A stretch of DNA of 64,000 nucleotides, taken from assembly GCA_030620095.1 (NCBI GenBank), contig JAUTXW010002101.1, positions 62,001 to 126,000 of the forward strand, read 5' to 3'. Source of the DNA: Kuschelorhynchus macadamiae (lineage: Eukaryota > Arthropoda > Insecta > Coleoptera > Curculionidae). Shown in pieces: positions 12,036 through 23,708 of the stretch (position 1 is its first letter; each line of letters begins with the position of its first letter). The position numbers and the translations under genes are program-made. The notes under the pieces were generated by a model. It was not told the origin of the DNA, did not search any database, and was given only the letters and a program-made list of their open reading frames with translations.

Positions 12036-12306
12036 CTTCAAAATGGTTGAAGATAGGTATAAACTCTATTATACAAAAGTTACTAAAAACTTCCTGGAGA
12101 ATCCAAAAATAGAAAAAAAATTGGGGGTTTCCATTTAAAAATGTCAAGTGTAATGCGATATCTTATTTTTGGAACACCCTGTATTATACAATCATACATG
12201 AAAAGACGTCCCCCTAAAAATCAAAATTGACGTGTCCAAGCGTTTTTCCCAAAATATACCAGGAAAGTCATAAATAAGGGTGGGACCTTTTCGTTGGGCC
12301 ACCCTG
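12036..12306 (-). repeat. Right terminal inverted repeat of the DD41D transposon (transposase 5' side)
   Basis: Ends CGTTGGGCCACCCTG at the TA at 12307-12308 and pairs with 10209-10479. About 180 bp of leader separates it from the transposase ATG. Confidence 0.9.
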
Positions 12307-15240
12307 TATGTTTATAATCAGTGGCGTAACTTGCACGCTCATGGGAATCGGACAGTATGAAAAAATGCTATAGCGTTCAATATTTTGCTGTTGTGCAATC
12401 GCAGGCGAAACGTCGGCTAGTAATTTCAATTTGACATGGTCTAAATTCAAGGTACATGATTTCTTAATTGACTGTAGCCTTGAAAGCTTTTGTGTAAGCG
12501 AATATTAAACTTAATATTTATAAACTATTAGTATCCCCTATAACATCGCTTTTGTGTGTGCGATTCGAGGTGTGATCAACATGAAGAAGGATATGCTCAT
12601 CAATATCGGAAAATTCATGTTTCTATTTTTAAAACTTGCCAATTATAACAAATTTATAAGTAATATTGATATCATGACATTTGAGGAGTGGTGATTGAGG
12701 GAGTATTAAGTTAATGTGGTAATTTCCAATATATCATATTGCAATAACTTCCTTTTTGTGACATTTGGTAAATGTACAGGGATATACAAAACAGTATCTA
12801 AGCGAAAAGATATAGATATATCGTGAATTTCGTCGGGCATAGGGTTCCATACTTCAGAAACACGCAAAAAACTATTAACTAATCCTAGATAAATTTAAAA
12901 TTTGCGTTTTATTTTACGAAAAGCGCTTTTTAAATTCTCTTGTAATCGTAATATATTTCTGCTCCATGCTGTATGTGTAAATAGATAATTTATAAACGTA
13001 TTTTCTTTTTGTTTTCACTGTACTAATTGCTTTCAACCTTGTCATAGGCAATAATTTTAGTGCTATGCTTAAAAACTAAATTTAAAAAATTTTAAAATTA
13101 ATACTCGGTTTTAGATGATTACGTTATTTTGAATATGTTAAATTATTGCATACGTTCAGCGATTATTATTAGTTATTAGAGTTTGGGAAAATCCTAATTG
13201 CGTATTGTGTGATCATAATATTTGACTTTATTCAATTACTATTTTAACATCATATATATCCGAGCATTATCACCATGTTTATAGATGTAGAGCTATCCTA
13301 GAAAAATAGCATTTTCGTGAACAAAAAAAATATTTTCATAAACAATTAACTGAATCTATTAAAGTCGGTATTTTTTTTTCATAAAATTAAAATAAACAGG
13401 AACCTCTTTAGGTTCAAACGGAGACTAACCAAATGCAAATTTTACTTTTGTTTGCCGAGTTAACTGTATATGATTTTTAAGGCTTTTGGTGGCAGCAGGA
13501 TGGGAATTCTTCACATTACGGACGAGTCAGAGAATTGTTAAATAAAATGTTTTAAATAAATAGATACAAATTCAAAGACCTTACCTCTTTTGACTATTAT
13601 TTTTGGGGATTTTTCAAAATTAAAAAATCGGGACAACTGCAATTTGCATACTTATTATAAGATATTATAATTATAAGATGTTTTTACATAATGTTTATTT
13701 TAACCATAAATATATTTAATAAACCATTTAATTATTCCACTCATTTTATTATTTTTAAAATAATTAAATTGTCTTCGCCCTATTAAAAAATGTTCTATTT
13801 CAATTTGATGATGCATCTTTAGTATCAAAACGTCAACATTTCAAAAATTTAGTTATCATGACAACCCTTTATTTAATTAGTACCTCATCAGAGTAGACCC
13901 TCGATATAAGTTCCTTTGTGTGTTAGCTATAATACAAAATCAGGTAATTAACTAATTCTATTTATTATTCTTTAACAAAAGAAATATTCTATTTATTATT
14001 CTTTAAAAAAAGAAATGATTCATTACAAGGGAAAGTTAAATTCTATACTATACGTTTGGTTTATAACTTTCTTTTGGATCATATTTACAAAATATTATAT
14101 ACATATTAGCAAAATGTTAGGCGCCTCATAAAACATCCATATGCTTGCAAAATTAAGTTTCTTATTCAACAAAATAAATAAAATATTTGTACCTGATAAG
14201 CATATGTTTTTCATCTCTTGGTCTATTAGTATTCGCTGTTTAAATTCCTCTCGGATTATCGTTCTTACTTTGCCTTAAAGCGGACAAACAAACTTCTACC
14301 TAATTGTGTGTAGCATACATATATAAAAGCTTAATTTATAAATATTACGTAACTATATTGCAGATTGAGTATTTGATTTTTTAATTTTATTTGGGGGTCT
14401 GTGCATGTGGAAAAAACGTAATTATATATAGTAGGCGAGGTATGTTTTAAACAAACCGGATTTACTTTTCGTATGCTCATGCTTTGCTTTGTGGAATTTG
14501 GCTGATAGAATCAATGGATTAAAGAAATGAAATAATTAGTTTCCATTAATCGTTCATTCAATAGCCAAAAATGAATAGGCCAGTCAGTAGGAAGTTTAAC
14601 ACGGAAAAATCAAGAATGCCTGAATTTTACACATTTCATTAAACCGTCCTTAACAACATTAATTTTGCAAATCTCTATCCCTCCGGGTTTTGCCGCGTTG
14701 TCTCCACATAATATCTCGCTTATTATCATGTTTAGACAAAAATGTCTCATTACATATAATGTACTCAATACTTCCTACAAAAAAGTTATGTGTAGTTTTC
14801 TTGTAGGTTGTACCGTTAAAGCGCTATAAGCGAAAATATTACCACAATTTCATAGACCTTTAACTTTTATTTATTATTACCATATACTATACAATTAAAG
14901 TACATTGGATCGTCATAATAATAGGATTATAAATAATTATATTTAAACCTTTAAAGAAACTAAATGCAGACTAGAAGTATAAACATAAAAATATAAAAAA
15001 TACAAAATTCAAAATATTTACATAGCACGACATATAAGTATAGATAATACAAAAAACTGCTAATATTAACACACAAAAAAATAATAAATACAAATTGACA
15101 TTTAACAAAAACAAGACACCCCAATTTAGACAGTGTCAGATCAGCAAAAAACAAAGAAAAACAAAGAAAGAAACACACATACTCAATACTATACTCATAT
15201 CAACCCCTTAGTCAGTGACCAGAACACAAATAGTCCTCAA
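12307..15240. other. Intronic DNA without recognisable gene
   Basis: Contains a degraded Penelope-tail-like motif (GCAGGCGAAACGTCGGC at about 12402-12418), a dispersed block shared with about 8310-8365 (12595-12632), and a perfect-to-near-perfect 31-bp tandem duplication at 13955-14016. About 14960-15240 may be the 3' untranslated tail of the LINE end at 15241-15480. Otherwise nothing seen. Confidence 0.5.
13955..14016. repeat. 31-bp tandem duplication
   Basis: The unit starting ATTCTATTTATTATTCTTTA occurs twice (13955-13985 and 13986-14016) with a single difference in the A-rich end. Confidence 0.85.
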
Positions 15241-15480
15241 TTAAGGAAAATACACCCTCAAGAGAAATGATTTAATAAAATTAATAGATTGTGTGCCTCT
15301 CATTGCCCTCAAATCTGAAGGTAGTTTGTTATACAAAATTATACAGTTATATATAGGGGAGTTATAAAAAAAAGACGTTCTATGCTTAGGAATTAAGAGA
15401 AGATTTTTACCTCTTGTGTTATGAGAGGTTGCAGATCTCAGTGTATCAAATATTTTTCTATTATTGTTTAAGACTATTAA
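15241..15480 (-). pseudogene. LINE ORF2 C-terminal end (jockey/R1-like)
   Basis: The minus strand reads CLIVLNNNRKIFDTLRSATS then TRGKNLLLIPKHRTSFFYNS and LYNKLPSDLR, ending at a stop at 15241. The pattern 'TRS..SHNTR...IP.hRT..F..S.....I.lYN.LP..lR' is the typical C-terminal end of jockey/R1-type LINE polymerases. It abuts a (TA)n tract on its 5' side. The LINE fragment at 23928-25440 has the same orientation and would precede it if the LTR element and TA tract were removed, so the two may be one element. Confidence 0.65.
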
Positions 15481-15488
15481 ACATCGAA

Positions 15489-15696
<208 letters not shown>

Positions 15697-16013
15697 TTAC
15701 ACTTTTATTTCAAAAATTCACTTTTTAAAAATATTATTTATTCACTTAAAAATACTTTGTATAATTGTAAAACTTAAACCGTATAATTTGAAACTTAAAC
15801 TGACATAATAACAGTATCTGATATGAACTGACTAATATTTACAATTGGTGCTTAATTTATATGTTTTGAAATGATGAGGCAGCACCTTCAAGCTGTGAGA
15901 ACTGCAACTCGAAAATACTGCTTGCAATGCATTCCTTGAAATGTTGAAATCGCCATATCCGTTCCCATGCGACTGAAGGTCAATGAATACACGTGGCTAT
16001 AACGGATATAACA
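15697..16013 (-). repeat. 3' LTR of the errantivirus-like element
   Basis: 317 bp. Read on the minus strand it runs from TGTTATATCCG to AAAAGTGTAA, with no difference seen from the copy at 23396-23712. Confidence 0.93.
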
Positions 16014-16026
16014 ACTCCCCCTTTTA
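16014..16026 (-). promoter_or_regulatory. Polypurine tract (plus-strand DNA primer)
   Basis: The minus strand reads TAAAAGGGGGAGT directly before the 3' LTR, the expected position and composition of the retroelement polypurine tract. Confidence 0.8.
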
Positions 16027-16066
16027 GTCAAAAGTTAATACAATGTTTTAACTTTTGTAAAATCAC

Positions 16067-17959
16067 TTAAAGTTCGTCTTCGTCTTCTTCTTCGGCTTGG
16101 GGATGAATAGCTGGCCGTCTTCTCGCAAGAATACTGCTTAGTCTGCTCTTGACTGTCTTTCGCTGCAGTGGTCTGGGCGGACGTGGTGAACCATCATCTA
16201 GTGGAGCCATGGTGATGCTGGGTAGTCTCTTACGACGAAACTTACATAATATGTACAGGATGAGTAGGCTGGCTAGAAGTACTATTGTGATGATTGTGAA
16301 CCAAGGCAAGTGTTTGTAGACAAAAGGTTGGTTTATTAGTTTGTCCAGTTCTTCTGAATGTTGGTCCAATTTGTGCTGAGCAATATTGACATCTTCTACA
16401 TCTATCTTGTTCAGTTTTAGAGGTTTGAGGTCTGGGATATGAAGCTTCGATGAGATGTGTTGGCAGCACTTGTATGGGATCAAAACTGGGTGGCTTTTGT
16501 AAGTAACGTTTTGATACTTGTCGATGATTGCCTTGGCGTGAACGCGTGTGCTCCCTATAAAGGCGTTACAATACGGTTGAAGTTTAAGGAGGGAATTGAC
16601 ATTGATAATGCTCGTCTTGACTTCTCTTCCTTCACATTTGATAGTAACTGGTAATGGATCTGACACAGTAATCAACCAAAAGTTTAGGTCGATACCTTTG
16701 ACGTTGTATCCTTTTGCCAGAAGAATTGATACTTGACATGTCTTAGGTAACTGGTTTGGTCCTCTAAGGAGCTGAGCTTCACAAATCGCTTCGCTGTCTA
16801 TCGGGTAGGGTAGAACATCTGAACAGATCTTTTGGTTTCGTCCTATTGATTTACAGCCTTCTAGGTTTTGAAATGAAACGTATAACATTGAATCATCGTC
16901 CCGCGCTATATATTTTTGTGTTGTAGGAATTATATGGTGAAATTCTGTTCGATTATCCAACACAGGTATTGGATAAAGATGATATAAGGTATAGCTTTCA
17001 GGATTTACTAAAGGTATTTTTAAAATAAACACTACTTTAGTGTCTGATTGATATGCCTCAAGTTCGATAATCTCAACGTATTGTGCGAGTGTTGAAGAGT
17101 ACACAGGTAGAGGTAGATTATTTTTTCTAAGAGATTGTGAAATTTCTTGAAGGGAACTAATCAGATCTCCTGGGGTTATTATTGAGCTATGTAAAATATT
17201 TAGTCTAGCGAATGATATAGCATTTAGAGCGTCGTTAAGAAAGTTTTCTAGAAAGGAGTAACTCTCCATTAATGATTCACATAAGTCTAATGTTCTTATT
17301 TGAGCATCGTAAAATGCAAGGTCATCAGATATGTCTATTATCGATTTATGGATTTCGATTATGTCTCGGTTAAATGTTTCTTCGTCTATTTGAAGTTTTT
17401 GTATTGATGCGTTAAAAGTTTTTATGACTGAAGTAGTAACCGATATCTGATTTTTAAGGAGATTCTCGATATGTCTTTCGTCTTGGTTGACTTTATCAAT
17501 GCATTCATTGAAATATTCACCGTCTGAGGCATCGAGGTTTCCAGTTATGGATTTCCAGACCGTGCCAATTCCGTTAAATATTCCGCGCCTCTCCCTGTAA
17601 CTATATTTTTTCGTATCTGCGATTATTTCTTTATATTTTAAATTGACAGAATCGGATATTTGATTAAGCAGGCTAACGTGTGTTTGTATTTCGGATCTGA
17701 AAGATATCATTCTAGGCGAGTCAACGTTTATGAAGCCGTCTAGTAATCCTTCTAGGATTTTATCGTTATTCACGATAGCTTCTTTTATGTAAGAAAGATG
17801 TTTATACACGAGGAGTGTCCATTTGTCGTTTGACACTTTGACAGAACCTTCTTCGTGGAAGAATATTCCGAGTGTGTTGTTGATAGGTGTTATGGAAAAT
17901 TGGGACAGGCCTACCGAGAGCAGCCCGAGGAATCTGCAAAGAAGAATATTCTTATTCAA
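16067..17959 (-). CDS. env: Envelope fusion glycoprotein (Env/F-like), 630 codons, uninterrupted
   Basis: Errantivirus-type membrane fusion protein, related to the baculovirus F family, presumably expressed from a spliced RNA. It has a hydrophobic N-terminal signal (about 5-20). A furin-type site ends at about residue 125 (YRERR) and is followed by a Gly/Ile/Phe-rich fusion-peptide-like start. An extended helical or coiled-coil ectodomain and several Cys follow. One transmembrane segment lies at about 551-572 (ITIVLLASLLILYIL), with a 58-residue basic then acidic tail ending EEEDEDEL. Its preservation beside a broken pol is notable. Function is inferred from the family; infectivity is not implied. 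Confidence 0.88.
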   Translation of the reverse strand: MNKNILLCRFLGLLSVGLSQFSITPINNTLGIFFHEEGSVKVSNDKWTLLVYKHLSYIKEAIVNNDKILEGLLDGFINVDSPRMISFRSEIQTHVSLLNQISDSVNLKYKEIIADTKKYSYRERRGIFNGIGTVWKSITGNLDASDGEYFNECIDKVNQDERHIENLLKNQISVTTSVIKTFNASIQKLQIDEETFNRDIIEIHKSIIDISDDLAFYDAQIRTLDLCESLMESYSFLENFLNDALNAISFARLNILHSSIITPGDLISSLQEISQSLRKNNLPLPVYSSTLAQYVEIIELEAYQSDTKVVFILKIPLVNPESYTLYHLYPIPVLDNRTEFHHIIPTTQKYIARDDDSMLYVSFQNLEGCKSIGRNQKICSDVLPYPIDSEAICEAQLLRGPNQLPKTCQVSILLAKGYNVKGIDLNFWLITVSDPLPVTIKCEGREVKTSIINVNSLLKLQPYCNAFIGSTRVHAKAIIDKYQNVTYKSHPVLIPYKCCQHISSKLHIPDLKPLKLNKIDVEDVNIAQHKLDQHSEELDKLINQPFVYKHLPWFTIITIVLLASLLILYILCKFRRKRLPSITMAPLDDGSPRPPRPLQRKTVKSRLSSILARRRPAIHPQAEEEDEDEL

Positions 17960-18890
17960 AATAAGGTTTTAACCTATCGAAGTTGACTTTAGATGACTGA
18001 TTTGTCCGAGGATTAAGAAGAATGGCGGAATTTTGAAACACTTGTGTAATTTCAAAAGGACCATTAAATTTGTTTTCGGATTTTGATTTTATTTGTGACT
18101 CTTTGACGTATACCTTATCGCCAACTTTGTATTCGGGGATAGGAGATACGTGTTCGCCAAACCTGACTTTTGCTTTTTCTTTTTGTCTTTCTGTTTTTGC
18201 CCTAGCGATTTTGTAATAATATTCCATGCGGTTATTAAGATCTCGTATTATTTCGATATTAATTTTTCCTGATTGTATAATGTTTCAGGTGGCCTACTTG
18301 ACGTGTGACCGAAAATGAGTTCAAACGGAGTAAACCCGTGTGTTTTATTTTTAGTATTATTATAACAGATTACCGCGTAGGGTAATACATTAAACGGATG
18401 TTCTGTAGGGTTTTCTGCTACGTTCGCTTTAATCATTTCTGATAAGGTTGCATGGAACCTTTCGATGGACCCATTAGACTGGGGATGATTTACACTAGAG
18501 AATGTTAGTTTTGTATTAAACAATTCACAAAGGTCTTTAACTAACGAGTTATCAAATTCACGCCCATAGTCACAATGTATTCTTAGGGGTGTTCCAAAAT
18601 GCTGGAAAAATACTAATAGGGTATTTACAATCGTTGACGCTTTTTTGTCGTCTATTGGGTAGGCTTGCGTGAACTTCGTAAGTTCTTCTCGAACTGTGAG
18701 TGCGTAATATCTGGTTGGATATTCGAAGATATCAATGTTTACTCTTTCAAACGGGGTTTTTGGGGTCTCCGTTGTAACGAGTGGTGTACTTAAATTTTTC
18801 CGACATATTTTCACCTTCTGACATATTTCGCAGGCTTTAATTAATTTTTCAACATCTTTTGTTAAGTTCGGCCAATTATATTTTTCTCTT
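17952..18890 (-). pseudogene. int: Integrase region of pol (two frame changes)
   Basis: Joins the cDNA to host DNA in the nucleus. The zinc-binding CxxC part lies at about 18790-18830. The catalytic core is in the 188-codon frame at 18814-18248: D28 (VNIDIFEY), D82 (HCDYGREF) and E118 (SIERFHAT), with 35 residues between the last two (DD35E). The C-terminal part at 18227-17952 ends in a GPY/F-type module (YKVGDKVYVKES..., NKFNGPFEI). Frame changes lie at about 18888 and about 18258-18270, both in short A runs. The end overlaps the env start by a few bases. Confidence 0.85.
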
Positions 18891-21121
18891 ATGCGCTGTC
18901 TCGTTTATTCCCCGATGCAAATTAGTTTTGCCTGAATGGTAGTGTTCTAGAATTTGGGGAATTTCGTCAGCGTCTGGGGATCTTACAACATTTTGACAGA
19001 TTTTAAGTTTTATCTCTTTATCGGCAAAGATAAATGAGAACATTTCGAGAATGGGCAGTGCTAAATTATTTTCTACATAAAATGTTTTAGAGAGATCGAA
19101 TTCATTTTGGGCCTTAAATAGAACATAGAACAGGTGTTGGGCTACAATTTCCGGGTCGAATGGTATTGGGATAATAAAGTATTTTCTATCTTTTACAGTT
19201 TTGCTAGAGGCAATGTTAACGCTCATGTTTTCAAAATGAACGTTTTCTTCGAAGATATCCTCGATTATTTTGTAATGCATTTCCTCTAGTTTGTTTTGCC
19301 AGAAAAAGGTAATAATTAATTTATGCGATTTATCTAAAAGCTGCGAATTTGAGAATTCGACTTTGGAATAGTCAATTATTGACCTCGTTTGGTAGAGATC
19401 TACAAATTTGTTATATTCTTGTGTGATGTGTTCGTCGTCTATTTCGACGGCATTTGGATCTGGTTGGCTTTGGTCGTCATTTTCGCTATCATTTTCGTTA
19501 GCGGCAAAAATGGTACATTTTGATTGGAAATTTGCGCATTTTTGGAAGTAATTAATCTTTATTCGGGATAGGGCGTCTGCATTTTCGTTTATCTTTCCGG
19601 GCTTATGTTCGATTTTATAGTTGTACTCTTCTAATTTTAGACGCCAGCGAGCAAGCCTACTACCAGGGTCCTTAATCGAAAAGAGCCAGGTTAATGGCCG
19701 GTGGTCCGTAATAAGTGTAAACTTTCGTCCAAAAAGATAAGGGCGGAAATGTTTTACGGCCCATACAATTGCCAGTAGCTCCCTTTCGATGGTGGAGTAT
19801 TTAGTTTCTGCGCTACAAAGTGTTCTAGATGCGAAAGCTATTGGATCTTTTCCGACTGGCCCTTGTGACAGCACAGCGCCTATTGCGAATGCGCTTGCGT
19901 CTGTAGTCAGGAGGAAGGTTTCCTCAAAATTAGGGTAGATGAGAATGGGGTCTGTAATTAGGGCTTTCTTTAGTTCTTCGAATGACTTTTTGCATTCAGA
20001 ATCAAAGAGGAATGGGATGTCCTTTTTTAGGAGTTGGGTTAAAGGCTTGGATACTTTTGCGAAGTTCGGGATGAATCTGCGGTAATATCCCGCTAATCCC
20101 AGGAAAGACTTAATGTCCTTTGCATTTTTTAGTTCTGGGAAGTTTTTAATGCATTCTACTTTTGAGGGATTGGGTTTTACACCATCTTTCGTGACAAGAT
20201 GTCCCAGATAAGCAACTTCCTTTCTCAAGAACTCACACTTATCGGGTTCAATTTTAAGATTTGCATTTCGGAGACGTTTAAAAACTTCCTTTAGTCGGTC
20301 TATATGTTCATGTATGGTGGGCGAGTAGACGATTATATCGTCCATGTATACAAGGCAACGCTCGTTTTGGATGCCCAAAAGAATGTTGTCCATGACACGC
20401 TGGAACGTGGACGGGGCATTCTTTAGACCGAATGGCATTCGGACGAATTCATAGTGTCCGTTATCGACTGAAAATGCTGTTTTAGGTATGTCATCGGGAG
20501 TGATCTCAATTTGATGAAAGCCGGACGCGAGATCAAGCGTCGAGAAATATTGACATTTACCAAGTTGGTCCAATAAATCTGAAATATTTGGCAAAGGGTA
20601 TTTATCGTCAATACTAAGATCATTCAGCTTTCTGTAGTCTATAACTACATGCCACTTTTGTTCCCGGATGCATCGAGTTTTTTGGGTACCACCCACACCG
20701 GTGAAGACCACGGTGAGATAGAGGGCCGGATAATTCCTTGTTCTAACATTTTTCCTATTTGTGTTTTCACCTCCTCTTTGTGTATCTGAGGATACCTATA
20801 AGATTTCGTGAATACAGGCTTTGCGTTGTTAGTCTCTATTACATGTTTGATTTCATTGGTGAACGTTAGCTTATCACCCTCCATATAAAATATGTCAGAG
20901 TATTCTAAACAGAGGTTTGTGATCATCTCCTTTTCTTCGGAGTTAAGATGTTCCGTTCTTAGCTCATTTCGGATTATTTGTACTCTATCAATTTGGTCGG
21001 ACGCATAATCATCTTGAGTATTTAAGTTTAGTATGACGTCGCTTGACGTGAATGGCTCTATAGAAAGATCGGAAAAATCTATGGATTTCGGGATGGCGTT
21101 TGCGTTTGAAATAGAAGTCAT
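18876..21121 (-). pseudogene. pol: Reverse transcriptase and RNase H region of pol (one frame change)
   Basis: Copies the element RNA into DNA and degrades the RNA strand. The first part (21121-20645) ends SPWSSPVWVVPKKLDASG, the start of the RT palm. The second part (20711-18876, 611 codons) continues WHVVIDYRKLND, LDLASGFHQIEI, FGLKNAPSTFQRVM and YMDD at its residues 122-125. An RNase H domain follows (TTDASAFAIGAVLSQ, then STIERELLAIVWAVKHFRPY and ITDHRPLTWL). The N-terminal part of integrase begins near the 3' end of this stretch (HYHSGKTNLHRGI). The frame changes at about 20665 between the two parts and again at about 18888 at the end. Active-site residues are present. Confidence 0.88.
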
Positions 21122-21678
21122 AAATTCGCCATTTCGTTAACATGTACAATCGCACTAGGTAGACGAACCTTTTCTTTTTCCTGAGCCGTTAACAGGGCGT
21201 CAGTATTTTTTAGATTACAGGTTAATTTGAATATTTTCTCTGTGCGGGCATCGAAAGAAATTTTATTGTGTATCTCATTTTTATTGACATTATTTGGGGT
21301 TGTAATAGCACCGACTTTGTGCAATGGAATCGTTTTAAAATTGGTTATTAATTTTTTTGATTTAAGATCGATTATGCATTCATAATGCTCAAGAAAATCA
21401 AGTCCTAAGATGCCATCAAAATCGATATCTAGATTATAAATATACACTTTATGTGGGTTACCTATCTCAAAAGGGACAAGGGTGGATTCAAATATAGACA
21501 ATTTTTGATTTGTTATGCCCTGAATAGTAACGTTTTCTGCTGTCCTATGGGGAAATCTCTTGACGGTGTTTTCTTTAAAAATAGATATCCCTGCTCCGGT
21601 GTTCTATTAAAAGTTTGAAGGTATTTGAAGCATCGTTAATATAGTACAGGTTCTTGGGATTAACAGTAAGAAATGGGT
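21118..21678 (-). pseudogene. pro: Retropepsin (protease) region of pol, frame broken at the active site
   Basis: Aspartic protease that would process Gag-Pol. The N-terminal part follows the Gag stop in another frame, and the C-terminal part (21501-21118) carries the GILGLDFLEHYECIIDLKSK stretch, typical of retropepsin flap-to-end sequence in gypsy-group elements. The frame changes at about 21602-21603, in the codon of the catalytic Asp of the D-S/T-G motif, so no intact protease is encoded as assembled. Confidence 0.75.
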
Positions 21679-22956
21679 TCAAAGGAACGCTTGTTCCGGA
21701 AAGTTCACATTGGGGTCGAAATCGTCTAAAGTCATTGTCTGAATCTGACTCTGTAGTTCCAACATCGGGTCGATCGATTTGGTAATGCTGTCCGGAGGGT
21801 GGTTCTTGTGAAGGGGAGACGGAAAATTTTGAAATTCTGAGCTGTCAAATTCTTCAGAATGACTTGTAAAAGTTTGGTCGTTTTGAATACAGTATTCTTG
21901 GTTTTCGAAGTTACTATCATCTTGAGAATACTCGTAATATTGGGGTTCTTCGTAATATGGGTTATCATAATTTACGTGGTGAGCTCTCTGTTGGTTTGGG
22001 TAAAAATTTGAGTTTCTCTGCATGATAGGAGGACGGGATGCAGCTTGGTTTTGTTGGGCAGCTGCAGGAGGTCTATATTGAGATGAAAATGTGTTGGGTC
22101 TGTTTTGCTGAGAAAAATGAGGTTGGCTGGAAGAAGGAAACTGTCTTTGGTAGTTTACGTTACCACTATTTTGGGAATAACCAGGTTGGGACATTGGTTG
22201 TGTACGGCATTCTGGAGCTATGTGTCCGGTGCGTCCACATTTATGACATTTTATAATTTGTGGTAAAGGTTTCCTAATCGGTTGAGGAGGTTTCGGAGAA
22301 TTTGGTTTGTTTATTTTTTGGTTTTCAAAATAGGAGAGCTGTAATTCTCTTCTAATGCGGGAGTGGGCCTCTAAAAGATCTCCCGGGTTTCCTGCACGAA
22401 TGATTTGGCCTAGACGAGGGTCTAGTCCAGTTAAAAGCGTATTTAAACTCATTGTTTCAATTAATCTGCTTTGTGCAGCTTTTTGATCATTAGTGAGGTT
22501 AGAAGCTTTTTGAATACTCGAAAGCATTTTTGCATTTAAAACTTGTAACCGATTATAAAATGTAAGGGCGGACTCGCCGGGAATTTGACGGAGTCTTTGA
22601 AGATCCTGTATAAGAGACGATAAGTCCCTTGAGTCGCCAAAATGGAGATTTAAAAGTTGTTTAATTTCGGTATATGTTCCTGGATTTCTTAAATTTACTA
22701 ATTGTGCGGCTCTTCCTTTAAGTTTATTTTTTATGTGGATCGTTAACAAGAGTCTTTGATCCGCTGTTGCCATTTTATAGGCACAATCGCACGCGTTTAA
22801 AAAGGTACCTAAGGAGATTTGATCGCCTTCAAATTCAGGCACTATAGAAAATATTTCGGATAGCCTGTAAGGCTCGATTTCTACTTCAGCACTTTGTGTT
22901 GTTTGCTGTGCAGCTGGCTGAGTTGGTTGGATTTGTTGAGAACCTGTTTCGGGCAT
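21679..22956 (-). CDS. gag: Errantivirus-like Gag, 425 codons
   Basis: Structural capsid/nucleocapsid polyprotein that packages the element's RNA in cytoplasmic particles. Gln/Pro-rich N-terminus, then a helical capsid-type region (about 35-210) with a 'LxxLRQIPGESALTFYNRL' stretch resembling the major homology region of gypsy-group capsids. A CCHC zinc knuckle follows (C237, C240, H245, C250), then a Gln/Asn/Tyr-rich tail. The start ATG at 22956 is about 400 bp after the primer site. It ends at a TGA overlapping the protease frame, consistent with ribosomal frameshifting into pol as known in this group. No internal stops. Confidence 0.88.
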   Translation of the reverse strand: MPETGSQQIQPTQPAAQQTTQSAEVEIEPYRLSEIFSIVPEFEGDQISLGTFLNACDCAYKMATADQRLLLTIHIKNKLKGRAAQLVNLRNPGTYTEIKQLLNLHFGDSRDLSSLIQDLQRLRQIPGESALTFYNRLQVLNAKMLSSIQKASNLTNDQKAAQSRLIETMSLNTLLTGLDPRLGQIIRAGNPGDLLEAHSRIRRELQLSYFENQKINKPNSPKPPQPIRKPLPQIIKCHKCGRTGHIAPECRTQPMSQPGYSQNSGNVNYQRQFPSSSQPHFSQQNRPNTFSSQYRPPAAAQQNQAASRPPIMQRNSNFYPNQQRAHHVNYDNPYYEEPQYYEYSQDDSNFENQEYCIQNDQTFTSHSEEFDSSEFQNFPSPLHKNHPPDSITKSIDPMLELQSQIQTMTLDDFDPNVNFPEQAFL

Positions 22957-23369
22957 TTTGTTAATTGCTTTAAATTTTTATAAAAATACAAATTAAAATT
23001 CTTTTTGAAAATAAAAACACAAAATATTAGGCTATTTTTCAAATTACAAAATTGGTAAATAAAGGTTTAGCTTTTCTTCAAATTCAGGGTAGAATATACG
23101 AAAATTAAAATCGGGGTAGAAAAATTACGTATAGACAATCGAACAGTAAAATAAAATAAAATACAACACTTAAAACGGGATAATTCAATGTCATTTACGT
23201 AAACAGGAGCATTGGTCGTCTTGTTCTCTTAGGACTGCCAGGGGTTTCACCAGGTGTTCCTTCCGCAGCTATCTTTGAGTGAGGACGCCTTGATATGGTT
23301 CTTTTCTTCGTTAAGGGATTTGCGATCCGCCGTCAACAGTTAGGTCTTCCTTGTTCTGCCGACGTTAGA

Positions 23370-23390
23370 CGAATCCTACCGACTGCGCCA
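23370..23390 (-). promoter_or_regulatory. Primer binding site, tRNA-Ser type
   Basis: The minus strand reads TGGCGCAGTCGGTAGGATTC five bases after the 5' LTR end. Its complement matches a tRNA 3' end, including CCA and the TTCGAATCC T-loop context, and fits tRNA-Ser, the primer known for 17.6/297-group errantiviruses. Confidence 0.8.
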
Positions 23391-23395
23391 ATTTG

Positions 23396-23708
23396 TTACA
23401 CTTTTATTTCAAAAATTCACTTTTTAAAAATATTATTTATTCACTTAAAAATACTTTGTATAATTGTAAAACTTAAACCGTATAATTTGAAACTTAAACT
23501 GACATAATAACAGTATCTGATATGAACTGACTAATATTTACAATTGGTGCTTAATTTATATGTTTTGAAATGATGAGGCAGCACCTTCAAGCTGTGAGAA
23601 CTGCAACTCGAAAATACTGCTTGCAATGCATTCCTTGAAATGTTGAAATCGCCATATCCGTTCCCATGCGACTGAAGGTCAATGAATACACGTGGCTATA
23701 ACGGATAT

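Larger units (their letters stand above)
10209..12306 (-). mobile_element. DD41D mariner-type (rosa/Visitor-like) transposon with 271-bp TIRs
   Basis: Flanked by TA at 10207-10208 and 12307-12308. The two ends (10209-10479 and 12036-12306) read as identical inverted copies over 271 bp, starting CAGGGTGGCCCAACG, with a second CAGGGTG motif 123 bp in. The intact transposase (10774-11853) reads on the minus strand. Next to the left TIR, 10480-10700 is an inverted, slightly deleted copy of the transposase 5' end, so the left end is a duplicated 5' end rather than an original 3' end. The intact frame and identical arms point to a recent insertion. Confidence 0.9.
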
